A stretch of DNA of 43,570 nt, taken from positions 1 to 43,570 of the IMG/VR virus record IMGVR_UViG_3300030099_002399. One strand, given 5' to 3'. A program made the position numbers and the translations under genes. The DNA comes from a virus. Of the stretch, positions 36,701-43,474 are shown one piece after another. Numbering within the stretch: the stretch's first letter is position 1; the number at the start of each line of letters is the position of its first letter. Under the pieces are notes generated by a model, which did not search any database, was not told the origin of the DNA, and was given only the letters and a program-made list of their open reading frames with translations.

Positions 36701-36849
36701 ACTGATCTTGTTGCTGACTGAAATCCGACTTGAAGCGCAGAACGATCTTCTGCTTCTGCAATGTCGTATTCTTCCTGCGTTAGAATTTCAACATTATCTG
36801 GAATGTTGTATTTATCACGCAGTCTACGCTTTTCTTCTTCTAGCGTCAT
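30787..36849 (-). CDS. Giant virion/ejection protein (2020 aa) with HExxH metalloprotease-like motif
   Basis: One of the largest phage proteins of this type. The N-terminal 230 residues alternate charged helices and Gly/Ala-rich hydrophobic segments (VVPGLTGLGAMAAASKALAK; LGSAIVGGIAGDIAQTEVDE), as in internal virion proteins that enter the membrane. HETVH at 482-486, in LETPLHETVHRFVRDLFESS, with a downstream acidic DEFLAEEGG (E543/E547) fits the HExxH-plus-Glu layout of zinc metallopeptidases in large polyvalent proteins. Residues 1500-1700 have further hydrophobic helices (FFSSYLFALPYMRLQDLPIL; VKATIGAVIGGEALKYISEQ). It is the best ejection-channel candidate. Starts by TAATG coupling with the 304-aa gene. 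Confidence 0.85.
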   Translation of the reverse strand: MTLEEEKRRLRDKYNIPDNVEILTQEEYDIAEAEDRSALQVGFQSATRSVVPGLTGLGAMAAASKALAKVPARNVPTAIAKGVGMLGSAIVGGIAGDIAQTEVDEAIRGEEAVRETERELAAGRKAQPIASVTGEIIGGGLGGGVSPSLKTAKGLGEAVKSGFGTRAKQSEAAKYAVGQAVVGAGIGGAVEGARQLQEGDFQPTALGAAMTGGALFTEPFGLGRKLLGTTAPPPSDAPERPVEFGIQVGEDLKDIKDLPVQEALLARSIVKGEDAGIGRRTLVDDMLEKVADDLEAASKTNLKVQQDADAIRETSENPKTSIEGEFEKINKDPKIDKALRELEKKQKPSKEDQVKISEEGKKKIESKISAMSNEDVARAFARLNQRKRAEVSTRFLQNQNKSIEDARAELMAEIETKLPADLFKTARNLANRRNITMRVAVDKLVDNAQGRALGFLHNKNNRVTDPEMVLSLDDLNLETPLHETVHRFVRDLFESSNEVDQKLARGWYKELLSNDSSFDLNKVKEKFKAKGYNFEKDEAYLDEFLAEEGGKKLEQRLRNLPKGTFDKMRRWYADVRRGQKVKYGKAAVNDILDYIAQRLELDPAALFDNDLWLRDGIDYAEYIGIKKPKQIGGQAATASKTVDGTKYESSVEVFDMPKEVEELLGLPERPKEFAKNYAEDLNEFKIALDKNHSYNSTVEYLDGYMIDETNFDQFMNAVRKNSPLKKLYKSLDNKPQIILRTRRPEDAAGYFENDKIVIGVPTINETFDSTLARYLTYHKLLGDVRMNNQLASAWQMVAKSGMWFKNYEPYMVAKFMDYALNTNNKLDDAVKAKLRYYQNHLELEVPRGDYRTNIGRYQQYDTRIMHQGDALHGIFKALPLDVKQEFARRVAPVDGLGMSNDEYVEFFDTLLDSYGIAGSSVRKNFDDMQRSPQAILENFVNDETFNVIDRSKTIFDRVKDEGSAIYYQFDRLEALWADTKISVDDVLAGGMRSKFFETAEEIVGTKLDILTHNPQPPRPRQTDFEELWSVSKLASEESGADPIGKIDEETPIPMDSTPKGLSGVDRYEQKRYSRIPAPNFGEPSTWQLGRRFTRNFRPVIDRIRELGEGKSKELAGYIASKFESVHAEEREMVGRYLERTMLALSEVHLSGDEMATLGRYQTERWHTKLGLIDKIDDDLAKAYNSNARIRYYDRMIESVYRDTRTLQNDLGLKVAVYRNGEPQYVPGQHTLEYTPEIIAQDKRRILMRGEKQSKEYQELKKQLIDYWKSISKDMSDEEFNDAVKQSEEAGIKDESDNVSLPSEKGKTNDEKLEILFDNFAGALRATDKQIGSHKFKALRVATGKLGIPAAWVEANAVQRMTRYVVRFAKDMAMFKHIELDPKARQILGMPDQEGKYITEYDLDGMENGGPFNLPTYDKENIKVKSGKALYDSNEIEAVMENYIGYYEGYDLAIRTFNRLVTSSWLGAGAGVRDFFSSYLFALPYMRLQDLPILATHLLDIRDAWRKSFEYGINKTNLNNLEYKAESINRIADYANRAADTALRVGGRNILEQGTRALQFAFGKQITWAALHMRPLDAITTDWTANRLLNNLQKQMGDVVINGKKQNLMDYVGRGTKAPDELMDKAAAAWVEINQGTYDARGLPKFTQRGVLSMVTSLSRWSIEKSDRMVKDVIGPLKTQGDPLPLVKATIGAVIGGEALKYISEQIANKMQSDPKIIEALHMENDKELAYAVLNSMQYAGFFGFQSALIYDLVKTSRFGVMDGIPGGFTFPAFDQASKIVQDFSKFFSSGEMTGENFGTVWTKFIRKTFTDLNQTTRYAANHLLLSEDMSEFNARASLRKWERLTTDKDAQAVPSDVGNEYTNPARREFRKANNIADARKLLPAAVREAARDAMQKHPDNLAAQQLAFKNNLNALWTGNWRTTPALPSTREYVRQKDRIQYLGIEPSKADLARFPDLATVNRSEKGAMLSRKFGSKMLAGTIIEREQAEGLIKTEKDFERLKEQKKALIYRYIGSKGKLL

Positions 36850-37763
36850 TAGTTAAACTCTCGCGATTCAACTTGTGTTGGACGTAAGTAAAATCCAGTA
36901 CCACCTTCACCTTGCATTTGCTGTGGCGCACCTTGCATAGCTTGTTCAACTTCAACGTTAACGAAGCCCGCTGGGTTTTGTCCAAGTCCCATTGCACCAC
37001 TTGTTCTTGAACCTTTACCTAACGCACGAAGTACGTTGTCAATTGTTGTCTCAGCTTGTACTCGTTGAGTTGGTGTCGTAGTTGGATCAAGTAAAATCTG
37101 GAGCTGCTCATCCAAATTGCGTGCGGCTCTTTCTTGCAGTTGCGAATTTGCTACAACTTCTGGAAGTTTAGCTTTGGCTTCTTCAACTTTAAGTTGTGCA
37201 GCTTCAATAGATGCGTCAACAGTACCTTCTGCTTGTCTAGCAGCAGCGTCTCTTGCGCGTGACTGCGCCATCTGCATTTCAATTGCACGCTGTCGCGCCC
37301 ATTCATCCAGCGATAAAGAATCTGGTCTAGCTGGAACAGGCATACCCTGTGAACGCAAGAACTCCGCTGCACCACCAGTATCAGTACCGCGAGTTGTGTA
37401 CTCCGCGTAACTACCTGGCCCCTCTCCTGCAACTGCTCCCGGTGCTCTAGTGATTGCTAAGTTTTTTGCAAGTCTGTCTGTCTCAGCTTGCTGTGCTTGC
37501 TCTGCCCGTGCTGCTGCGTCTTCAGCTTGCATCGCGTTCATGCCGCGAGCCATCAATGATCTGCGCAATGCGTCACCTTCCTCCAACTGACGCTGTAGTT
37601 CGCCTCGTTGTAGAATTGGACTAGCTGATGGTTCTTGGTAGTAACGATCAAAGAACTCACGCTCTGATTCAGTTGCACCTTCGCGAAACCGATCAGCAAA
37701 CTCCTGCGCTCGCCGCCTCCTCTTTGTTAGTTCAAATAAATTAGCCACCTGTGATTCCTCCAA
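36849..37763 (-). CDS. Ejection/internal virion protein B (304 aa)
   Basis: A 304-aa helical protein rich in Ala, Glu, Arg and Gln (RRRRAQEFADRFREGATESE; AAARAEQAQQAETDRLAKNL), with a Gly-rich C-terminus. Composition and place directly before the 2020-aa protein are typical of the middle internal virion proteins of podoviruses. No enzymatic motif. It overlaps the preceding gene by 23 bases and the next start as TAATG. Confidence 0.68.
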   Translation of the reverse strand: MEESQVANLFELTKRRRRAQEFADRFREGATESEREFFDRYYQEPSASPILQRGELQRQLEEGDALRRSLMARGMNAMQAEDAAARAEQAQQAETDRLAKNLAITRAPGAVAGEGPGSYAEYTTRGTDTGGAAEFLRSQGMPVPARPDSLSLDEWARQRAIEMQMAQSRARDAAARQAEGTVDASIEAAQLKVEEAKAKLPEVVANSQLQERAARNLDEQLQILLDPTTTPTQRVQAETTIDNVLRALGKGSRTSGAMGLGQNPAGFVNVEVEQAMQGAPQQMQGEGGTGFYLRPTQVESREFN

Positions 37764-38832
37764 GTATTACATTGCTGAGTAAATCTTTGCCTTTAGTGCC
37801 TTGACCTTGCATTGTTGCTGTAGTGCTAATTGGTGCAAGTGCTTGTGCTGCTGTGTTGCCAAACGAAGCAACTTGTCCCGGCATCGTTGGCATTGTTGTT
37901 GTACCTTCACCAAAGACTACGCCGGGATTTATGTTTGATTTCAGACTAGGAACAACGCTGCCTGTTTGGCCGAGTGCTTGACCAAGACGTTGTTGCTTCG
38001 CAGCTAACGCATCACCAAATGTCATCGCAGCACGGTACTTGTCCATCTCAGATGTACGACCAATGCCGAGTCCCATTCTACCAAGACCGCGTTCTACTTG
38101 CGCTTCCTCTGCGCCAGACAACCTAGTTGGGTCTTGTGCTGCAAGTAGTCCACGAAAACTTCGCCCGACTTGGCCTTGAGTTTGCTGAACTTCCGGTGAA
38201 AGCGTTTGCTCCATGCGACGAAGTCCTTGCGCCAATGGCTGACCTGACTGCGCCAACTGATCTACTCTCGTTGCTGTTCTAGCTAAATCACCAAGACGCT
38301 GCTGTTCACGTTGCGCTTCACCGGCTCTTTGAACTAGGCCGGGTCTACCTGTGCTTACAGTTTTAGGATTGCCTGTTTGCTGATCAATAACAACATTACC
38401 GCTCGCATCAACCTCATACTGCGGTTTGACTCCATATAGCTGCTCATACTCAAGATCAACTTTACCACCCAATGCTTCTTGTTTACGACTTATAACCTGA
38501 CCTTGATCATTACGCTTTGTAACAACGCCATAATTTAATAAGTCATTCAGATCGGAAAGCGCAGTCTGCTCCATCTTACCCGCAGCAACTTTCTGCTCAA
38601 CATACTTTGGCAGAAAATCCATAAACTGTTTTTGCAGTTTTTTAGCTGCTTCTTTCGATGGTTCGTCTTTGCCTAGTATCTCACCTAAACCAAAGACCAG
38701 CATAAGCTGGCCAATATCACCCATACTTAATGCACCATCATCACTAAAAGTACCTAGAATACTTTCGGCAATTTTTTGCCCCGCTCCTGTGAGTCCTCCT
38801 AATGCTTTACCTAGTAATTGTCCTATATCCAT
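37741..38832 (-). CDS. Ejection/internal virion protein A (363 aa)
   Basis: A 363-aa Gly/Ala/Gln-rich protein with an N-terminal GQLLGKALGGLTGAGQKIAE segment, a hydrophobic GDIGQLMLVFGLGEILG helix and Gln-rich helices with QREQQRLGDLARTATRVDQL. The C-terminus (GKDLLSNVILGGITGG) is hydrophobic. It is the first of the three ejection-type genes after the nozzle and the 107-aa gene. No family name recognised; the ejection role is by composition and synteny. Confidence 0.68.
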   Translation of the reverse strand: MDIGQLLGKALGGLTGAGQKIAESILGTFSDDGALSMGDIGQLMLVFGLGEILGKDEPSKEAAKKLQKQFMDFLPKYVEQKVAAGKMEQTALSDLNDLLNYGVVTKRNDQGQVISRKQEALGGKVDLEYEQLYGVKPQYEVDASGNVVIDQQTGNPKTVSTGRPGLVQRAGEAQREQQRLGDLARTATRVDQLAQSGQPLAQGLRRMEQTLSPEVQQTQGQVGRSFRGLLAAQDPTRLSGAEEAQVERGLGRMGLGIGRTSEMDKYRAAMTFGDALAAKQQRLGQALGQTGSVVPSLKSNINPGVVFGEGTTTMPTMPGQVASFGNTAAQALAPISTTATMQGQGTKGKDLLSNVILGGITGG

Positions 38833-38838
38833 GATGTT

Positions 38839-39162
38839 TTATGTTAGTATTCCTGCTGTGCGTAAGACGCTTTTGAGGTGATTGATTGTTTCTACAATGT
38901 CTACGACAGTTGCTTCTATTTCTGCTGCTGTTGGGTGTGTACCAGAAATGTTAATGGATATTGTAGCATTCGCATTTGCGCCAACAGAAGTTGATCCAAC
39001 TGTTGTTGTATCTGCTGAAGCTGCTGCTTTTTTGACTACTCCGTCTGTACTGGTAGTTGCGTCCGGTACTGTTAGATTATCTAGCATTGCGTTAGCTGAT
39101 GCTAGATTTGTGAACAGCGTGGTTGCGTCTGTAAAGTTATTGTGTGATACGTTAACTGACAT
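38839..39162 (-). CDS. Small beta/helical structural hypothetical (107 aa)
   Basis: Starts MSVNVSHNNFTDATTLFTNL; the middle is Thr, Ala, Val and Asn rich (TTSTDGVVKKAAASADTTTV), like small fibre-base or head-fibre connectors, and the C-terminus is a helix (ETINHLKSVLRTAGIL). It overlaps the nozzle gene by 11 bases. Tail or head accessory role is likely from position; no family recognised. Confidence 0.6.
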   Translation of the reverse strand: MSVNVSHNNFTDATTLFTNLASANAMLDNLTVPDATTSTDGVVKKAAASADTTTVGSTSVGANANATISINISGTHPTAAEIEATVVDIVETINHLKSVLRTAGILT

Positions 39163-40909
39163 AAGCCTGTGATAACATTGGATTCATTGGTGTAATGTTT
39201 TGTGTTTCTAACTGTAAATTCGATAACGTGATTCCGTTAGTCCATGTCAGGGCGTAAGATATTTTCCAACCCTGCTGACCGCTTTGGAAATTGTAAAGTA
39301 AGTTTTGTATTTGCTTTGGCCCACTCCAAACAACTGGGAACGTGACAGGATAATCAATGTTTATTGCCGGAGCTGCTAAAGTTTTTGTTTGAGTTCCTGC
39401 TGATGAGTCTGGTGTAACTTCATCGTTTACACGTTGAATTGCTTTAACTGACGAGGCCGATTGTACCTTGTTAAATAGTATGCGTAACTCTTGTGGCTTT
39501 TGCTCAATGCGAGTGTCGTTGGTGCAAAATGCGCGGGTTTCAACGTAGGCTGTTTCATATCCAGCACCCTCATAAAGTTTAACGCATTTGTATACGGGTT
39601 CGCCACTTGAAGTAGTTGTGCCATGTGTAATAGCAAAAAGTTCTCGTTTGTTGTTTGTCTCTACTTTTGCAAATTCCATGATCGGCCCGATGTTTCCTGC
39701 CGCATCGGTAAACTGATCAAAACTTACAAACTGTTGCGTAAGAATGTCATAAACCAAAATGCCGTGACCGTATATAGTGTTGCAAGCAAAGAGCGCATAA
39801 TCATCAAATGTGATTGCGGCGCATTTGCTGGAGACTTGAACAACGTCTTTGAATAGTCGTGCGACCTTGAGCGAAAATACTGAATTACGCGCTTCATTCT
39901 TCGACTGCCTTACTGCATTAAACGAACGCAAACCTTCTGGATCAATGAATGCAAAATCGCCGAGTAACTCAATAAATGATTTCTGGTTTATTGAGTTGGC
40001 TGTAAATAAAAACTGCTTGTTAAATGATGGCTCACCAAAAACCGTAAACTGGTAGTCAAGACTTACTGCATACGAACCGCCTTCAGTAGACACAAACAAA
40101 GACTCATTGTTCAAAGGCTTGAGTGCTGTAATTACATTATAGCCTACTGTGTATGATGTGGCTGGTGCGCCTCCAATGGTTTCGTCTGTATTTATTTTTT
40201 GTCCTGATGTATTTACCGGAATGACAAAATCCAAAGGACGACCACTAACGCTATGGTAAATTTCTGTACCGTCAGGACTAACAACAAAAAGTTTGTTGTT
40301 AAAGAAAGCCATTTGACGGCCAACTGGAACATACTCTCGGGATGTGTAAGTTGAATTCTTCCATTGAGAATATGTTTTTGCTGCTCTGTCAGAGGCAACA
40401 CCACCTGACACTTCGATTATTCTTGGAGTGTTTACTCCATCTTGAACTACGACTGATGCAACAGTTTTTTGTACTGTTTGCGTTGTGTCTAGTGAGATTG
40501 CTGATCCGTCAACTGCGGAGTTTCCTAATGCTGTAGTTGTTGACTTACGAAGAAAGTTTTTTGTGGAGGCTGGAATAGCTTGAACAAAGATTTCGCTGTG
40601 ACGCTGCATTGTTCCAGCAGAATAAAGAACTGACCAAGTTGAATCTGGATTGTTTGGCTTTCTGTATTTACATCCACCGTCAAAAAACAAAAAGACAAAT
40701 TCGCCAAGTGTGTATATTGCCTGTGTTGGTGGATTACTTGTAAATGAACCTATGTCACTAGATATATCAACAGCTTGTTTAACTCCTTCAAGAACGCCGA
40801 ATCGGTTGCGAACATTGTGAGCAAACTTGTACTCATCTTCTGTAAGACGAGTATCATCCACCGACATATTCATGCCGCCAGAAAACGATGTTTGTACATA
40901 ACTAGCCAC
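39152..40909 (-). CDS. Tail nozzle (tail tubular protein B-like)
   Basis: A 585-aa beta-rich protein. The N-terminus SFSGGMNMSVDDTRLTEDEY then KFAHNVRNRFGVLEGVKQA is the signature beginning of T7 gp12/P22 gp10-type proteins (SGGxNxxxDDxxLxxDEx...NxxNxxGxLxxR). The rest is repeated short strands with DG/NG turns (LGEFVFLFFDGGCKYRKP; FVVSPDGTEIYHS), fitting a propeller. It forms the nozzle of the short tail and is followed by ejection genes in the usual order. Confidence 0.85.
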   Translation of the reverse strand: MASYVQTSFSGGMNMSVDDTRLTEDEYKFAHNVRNRFGVLEGVKQAVDISSDIGSFTSNPPTQAIYTLGEFVFLFFDGGCKYRKPNNPDSTWSVLYSAGTMQRHSEIFVQAIPASTKNFLRKSTTTALGNSAVDGSAISLDTTQTVQKTVASVVVQDGVNTPRIIEVSGGVASDRAAKTYSQWKNSTYTSREYVPVGRQMAFFNNKLFVVSPDGTEIYHSVSGRPLDFVIPVNTSGQKINTDETIGGAPATSYTVGYNVITALKPLNNESLFVSTEGGSYAVSLDYQFTVFGEPSFNKQFLFTANSINQKSFIELLGDFAFIDPEGLRSFNAVRQSKNEARNSVFSLKVARLFKDVVQVSSKCAAITFDDYALFACNTIYGHGILVYDILTQQFVSFDQFTDAAGNIGPIMEFAKVETNNKRELFAITHGTTTSSGEPVYKCVKLYEGAGYETAYVETRAFCTNDTRIEQKPQELRILFNKVQSASSVKAIQRVNDEVTPDSSAGTQTKTLAAPAINIDYPVTFPVVWSGPKQIQNLLYNFQSGQQGWKISYALTWTNGITLSNLQLETQNITPMNPMLSQAYVS

Positions 40910-41960
40910 GGTGATAATGCCAACGACGACCTAATGTTAAATTGTCATGGGGATGACGACCAAACTGCATCTTGCGTTCTTGGCCTCGTTCCATATCTGC
41001 GATCTTTCTACCTAGATCACGATTCACTTTGTTCTCAAAAACGAGTGCCTCTTGTATCTTGCCTTGTTCTTCAAGAAACAGTTGCATCGCTTTATGCATC
41101 ACAATGTTCTCGTATCCTGTTAACGGAAACGGATCGCCATCTTTTGTTAAATAGGATAAGCGTTTCTTGTAGAGAACTTGTAACGTATGTTCGTCGTCTT
41201 GCGCTGAGTTCTCGTCCCATGGAAATTCCGATACATCTACAATTAGATATTTAGATTCTGTCTGGCGGCTGTCCATTTCAGCGTAGACTTTAGTTGGATC
41301 GGCTGTGTCAACCAGCCAGACAACTCCAGAAAGAACATTTGCACCACCATACTTTTCATTATTTGTGCTGTATCTACGAATAGCTTCAATACCAGAAATT
41401 GCGTATGAACTGGATAATCCTAAATTACGGGTTGAAAGCAAACCGCCTCCTGCTTGTATAACATAAGTTACTGTATGTAACCCTTCTATTGGATTAGACT
41501 GAAACGATGATATATTAAATGTAATGTCGAGTTTTTCATCTGTGTTTATTGTGCCGTGACTTTTAGTCGTTAAGCCAACATCTGTGCCGCTTCTTGCTCC
41601 TATAATAGCTGCGGATAAATCCTGCTTAATTGGGCTGTAACCAACTATGCGAAAACAACGACTGTCACTATTCCAATTGTTGTAATTGTATTCAGAGATT
41701 AGATTCTGTGACTTCCATGGGAGTTTTGATTCTTTCTCCCGCATTGCACGAATTGATTGAACGTCGCGACTCATTGCGATACGTTTATTTCCTGCAACGT
41801 AAAATTCTTCTTCAATTAAGGAGCCGGGAATATCTACATATTCGTAGACTGATTGCAGTGCCTCGTTAATAAAATCAAGAATAACATAACGCTGATTATC
41901 ATCGCCGGGATTTAATCCAACCTTTCTGCCAAATCTCTCTATAATGTATTCTGTACTCAT
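40902..41960 (-). CDS. Head-to-tail adaptor (tail tubular protein A-like)
   Basis: A 352-aa protein that directly precedes the nozzle gene, where podovirus adaptors lie. The N-terminus YIIERFGRKVGLNPGDDNQR and the ILDFINEALQSVYEYVDIPG helix resemble gp11-type adaptors that dock on the portal; a FPLTGYENIVMHKAMQLFLE segment forms the C-terminal helical part. Between them is a beta insertion (residues 130-250) not expected in the T7 protein, which is shorter. Adaptor role is from synteny and the N-terminal helices. Confidence 0.68.
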   Translation of the reverse strand: MSTEYIIERFGRKVGLNPGDDNQRYVILDFINEALQSVYEYVDIPGSLIEEEFYVAGNKRIAMSRDVQSIRAMREKESKLPWKSQNLISEYNYNNWNSDSRCFRIVGYSPIKQDLSAAIIGARSGTDVGLTTKSHGTINTDEKLDITFNISSFQSNPIEGLHTVTYVIQAGGGLLSTRNLGLSSSYAISGIEAIRRYSTNNEKYGGANVLSGVVWLVDTADPTKVYAEMDSRQTESKYLIVDVSEFPWDENSAQDDEHTLQVLYKKRLSYLTKDGDPFPLTGYENIVMHKAMQLFLEEQGKIQEALVFENKVNRDLGRKIADMERGQERKMQFGRHPHDNLTLGRRWHYHRG

Positions 41961-42499
41961 CGTTTTGTTATCGGTGTAATTACGGCTTCTTTATCCAGTA
42001 TTTTAGAAAATTTAACAGGCACAAGACTAGCGTCAATCGTTAAAGACTTATTTGATCCTGCTGTTGCTAACACAAGATACATAACATTTCCGGTAGAAAC
42101 TGTCGCTGATGTTACAAAAGTTACACGATTAAATCCTGTTGTAACTGTATGAATATCTGTAAATGAAGAATCGGCATTCTGGTAACGTAATCTGTATGTT
42201 GATCCTGAGCCTATCGCGCTTACTTTGAACTGTACTTGGTATTCTTGATTTGCCTCAAAATTTTCTTTTTCAAATTGAATTCCTTCATTAGTTGTTGAAG
42301 GGGTCATCAACATTACATTATTTGCGATATTAAAATTAACAGCGCCGTTAACTTTATAGTTACCATCATATTGTAAATTCATTGCTGCTACATCTGCAAC
42401 AACAAAACCACTTGTTATGTCGGAACTAAAGTCAGTTCCTACACCTGTAACTAATTCGGTTGTGAGAATCTGCCTTGTCTTATTTACGATAGGTGTCAT
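41957..42499 (-). CDS. Beta-sandwich-type virion hypothetical (180 aa)
   Basis: A 180-aa protein, MTPIVNKTRQILTTELVTGV, then alternating strands including FEANQEYQVQFKVSAIGSGS TYRLRYQN and VTFVTSATVSTGNVMYLVLA, the order of a carbohydrate-binding-type beta sandwich. It overlaps the spanin-like stop (ATGA) and the adaptor start. A neck or capsid surface role with sugar binding is possible; no family named. Confidence 0.55.
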   Translation of the reverse strand: MTPIVNKTRQILTTELVTGVGTDFSSDITSGFVVADVAAMNLQYDGNYKVNGAVNFNIANNVMLMTPSTTNEGIQFEKENFEANQEYQVQFKVSAIGSGSTYRLRYQNADSSFTDIHTVTTGFNRVTFVTSATVSTGNVMYLVLATAGSNKSLTIDASLVPVKFSKILDKEAVITPITKR

Positions 42500-42687
42500 T
42501 TACGTTCCAGTTCGTATTCAAGTCGAGCTATCGTTCGCATCGCTTGCCTTGTGAAGTCCGGTGCGTGAAACGCTGCTCTCGGGAATTGGGGATGTGCCGT
42601 CAGCTCCTTGACGTTCTCGTACTTTGGAGTCGTCTGGCAACCCGTGGACGCGCAAAGCATTATCAATATGAGTAAGTTTATCCTCAT
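42496..42687 (-). CDS. Small lipoprotein, outer-spanin-like (63 aa)
   Basis: Starts MRINLLILIMLCASTGCQTT at 42687: a short hydrophobic signal ending ASTGC with C17 as the lipidation site, then a polar domain ending in a helix (AMRTIARLEYELERK). It lies almost entirely inside the 92-aa gene in another frame, like Rz1 within Rz. The -3 position is not the usual Leu, so lipidation is likely but not certain. An outer-membrane o-spanin role is inferred from this nested layout. Confidence 0.6.
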   Translation of the reverse strand: MRINLLILIMLCASTGCQTTPKYENVKELTAHPQFPRAAFHAPDFTRQAMRTIARLEYELERK

Positions 42688-42796
42688 ACCTTTTCGCTGC
42701 GTTAGCTTCTTTAACTGCATCTGATATATGCATAAAAAGCCTCTCCAAAGTAGGAAAGGCTTTGAACAATGCAAGTATGGCTTTAATTAGCCCCAC
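42518..42796 (-). CDS. Small helical protein, inner-spanin-like candidate (92 aa)
   Basis: Starts MGLIKAILALFKAFPTLERL; the N-terminal 21 residues are an amphipathic to hydrophobic helix, followed by a charged helix (ISDAVKEANAAKRYEDKLTH) and a polar C-terminal third. The lipoprotein gene is embedded in another frame. An i-spanin normally has a clear membrane helix and long coiled coil; this one is short and its helix is weak, so the assignment is tentative. Starts 14 bases inside the holin-like gene end. Confidence 0.5.
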   Translation of the reverse strand: MGLIKAILALFKAFPTLERLFMHISDAVKEANAAKRYEDKLTHIDNALRVHGLPDDSKVRERQGADGTSPIPESSVSRTGLHKASDANDSST

Positions 42797-42956
42797 TCGT
42801 ATCGCTCTTTACGCCTTTCCGTAGAAACACGGCAAGCAACGATGTAACAACAATGTTTATCATCGTACCCATTTCCATGTCTCCAGAGAAGTATGCACCT
42901 ACAGCCGCGAGAATACCACCAGCGGCAGTCATGTATGTTTTCTTTCCTGACAACAT
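42783..42956 (-). CDS. Two-helix membrane protein, holin candidate (57 aa)
   Basis: Starts MLSGKKTYMTAAGGILAAVG, with one hydrophobic helix at about 7-24 (TYMTAAGGILAAVGAYFS) and a second at about 31-46 (TMINIVVTSLLAVFLR), a short loop between them and a polar C-terminus. The pattern of two helices, a Gly/Ala-rich first helix and a lysine-rich edge matches the small two-TM holins often listed beside spanin genes. It directly precedes the spanin-like pair, so it is the better holin candidate of the two in this genome. TAATG coupling with the 37-aa gene. Confidence 0.65.
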   Translation of the reverse strand: MLSGKKTYMTAAGGILAAVGAYFSGDMEMGTMINIVVTSLLAVFLRKGVKSDTSGAN

Positions 42957-43069
42957 TATTTCTTCTTTCGTTTATTCGTTATTTTCTGACCAGTTTTCTT
43001 GGCAGCTTTTTTAGCCGCTGCCATTCCGCGCTTTGTGTAACTGTAATGTTTACCACCAACTTTAGGCAT
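42956..43069 (-). CDS. Tiny basic protein (37 aa)
   Basis: Reads MPKVGGKHYSYTKRGMAAAK and then a Lys/Ala helix ending KRKKK. Nearly every second residue is basic. Stop and start share bases with both neighbours (TAATG twice). I recognise similar tiny proteins in other aquatic phages; no function is known. Packaged or RNA-binding role is speculation. Confidence 0.65.
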   Translation of the reverse strand: MPKVGGKHYSYTKRGMAAAKKAAKKTGQKITNKRKKK

Positions 43070-43335
43070 TATTTTTTCTTTCTCTTTGCAACAGAGACTC
43101 GTCTTGGCTTTCCTGCTGGTTGTCCTAAACGCTTCTTCTGCGAAATTCTTTTGCGTTTTTCTGCTGCGGTCATCTCACTTGCAGTTTTTGGAGTCTTACT
43201 TGTGACTCGTTTTTTCGGTCTGCAATATGGTGTGCCACGTTTCTCGCCTTTCTTCCTGCCACAAGGCTTTCCTGTTCTAACATCAGTCCATTCTTCTTTG
43301 AACCAACGAGTCAAGCCTTGCATCGGTTTAGGCAT
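43069..43335 (-). CDS. DUF5872-like basic protein (88 aa)
   Basis: From the ATG at 43335 (chosen because it overlaps the upstream stop as ATGCCTAA; a longer form to 43383 is possible) it reads MPKPMQGLTRWFKEEWTDVR, then PCGRKKGEKRGTPYCRPKKR. The WFKEEWxDxRxGKPCGRKKxxxRxxPYCRP pattern is typical of DUF5872-type phage proteins with two cysteines that may bind zinc. The C-terminus is Lys/Arg rich. Function is unknown. Confidence 0.68.
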   Translation of the reverse strand: MPKPMQGLTRWFKEEWTDVRTGKPCGRKKGEKRGTPYCRPKKRVTSKTPKTASEMTAAEKRKRISQKKRLGQPAGKPRRVSVAKRKKK

Positions 43336-43474
43336 TCTTCCATCTACCTCCCATTTTCTTGTACTCTTTGGCAGCCCACGCATTTGCGTAAGCTGATGGA
43401 TACACCTTAAATTTTCCTTTGGCCATTGACTTCGCTTTTGACCACAACGCCGGTCTTGTCGGTTTTGGTTTCAT
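43328..43474 (-). CDS. DUF5872-like small protein (48 aa)
   Basis: Reads MKPKPTRPALWSKAKSMAKG, then KFKVYPSAYANAWAAKEYKK and MGGRWKNA. The VYPSAYANAWA-KxYKxxGG motif is common to a phage hypothetical family, often next to the WFKEEW type that follows here. ATG overlaps the stop of the wrap-around basic gene (ATGA). Function unknown. Confidence 0.68.
   Translation of the reverse strand: MKPKPTRPALWSKAKSMAKGKFKVYPSAYANAWAAKEYKKMGGRWKNA

Noticed and set aside
43210-43245. TGGCAC on the minus strand followed by TTGC
   Set aside because: The spacing between GG and GC is 11 rather than 10 bases and the site lies inside a coding gene.
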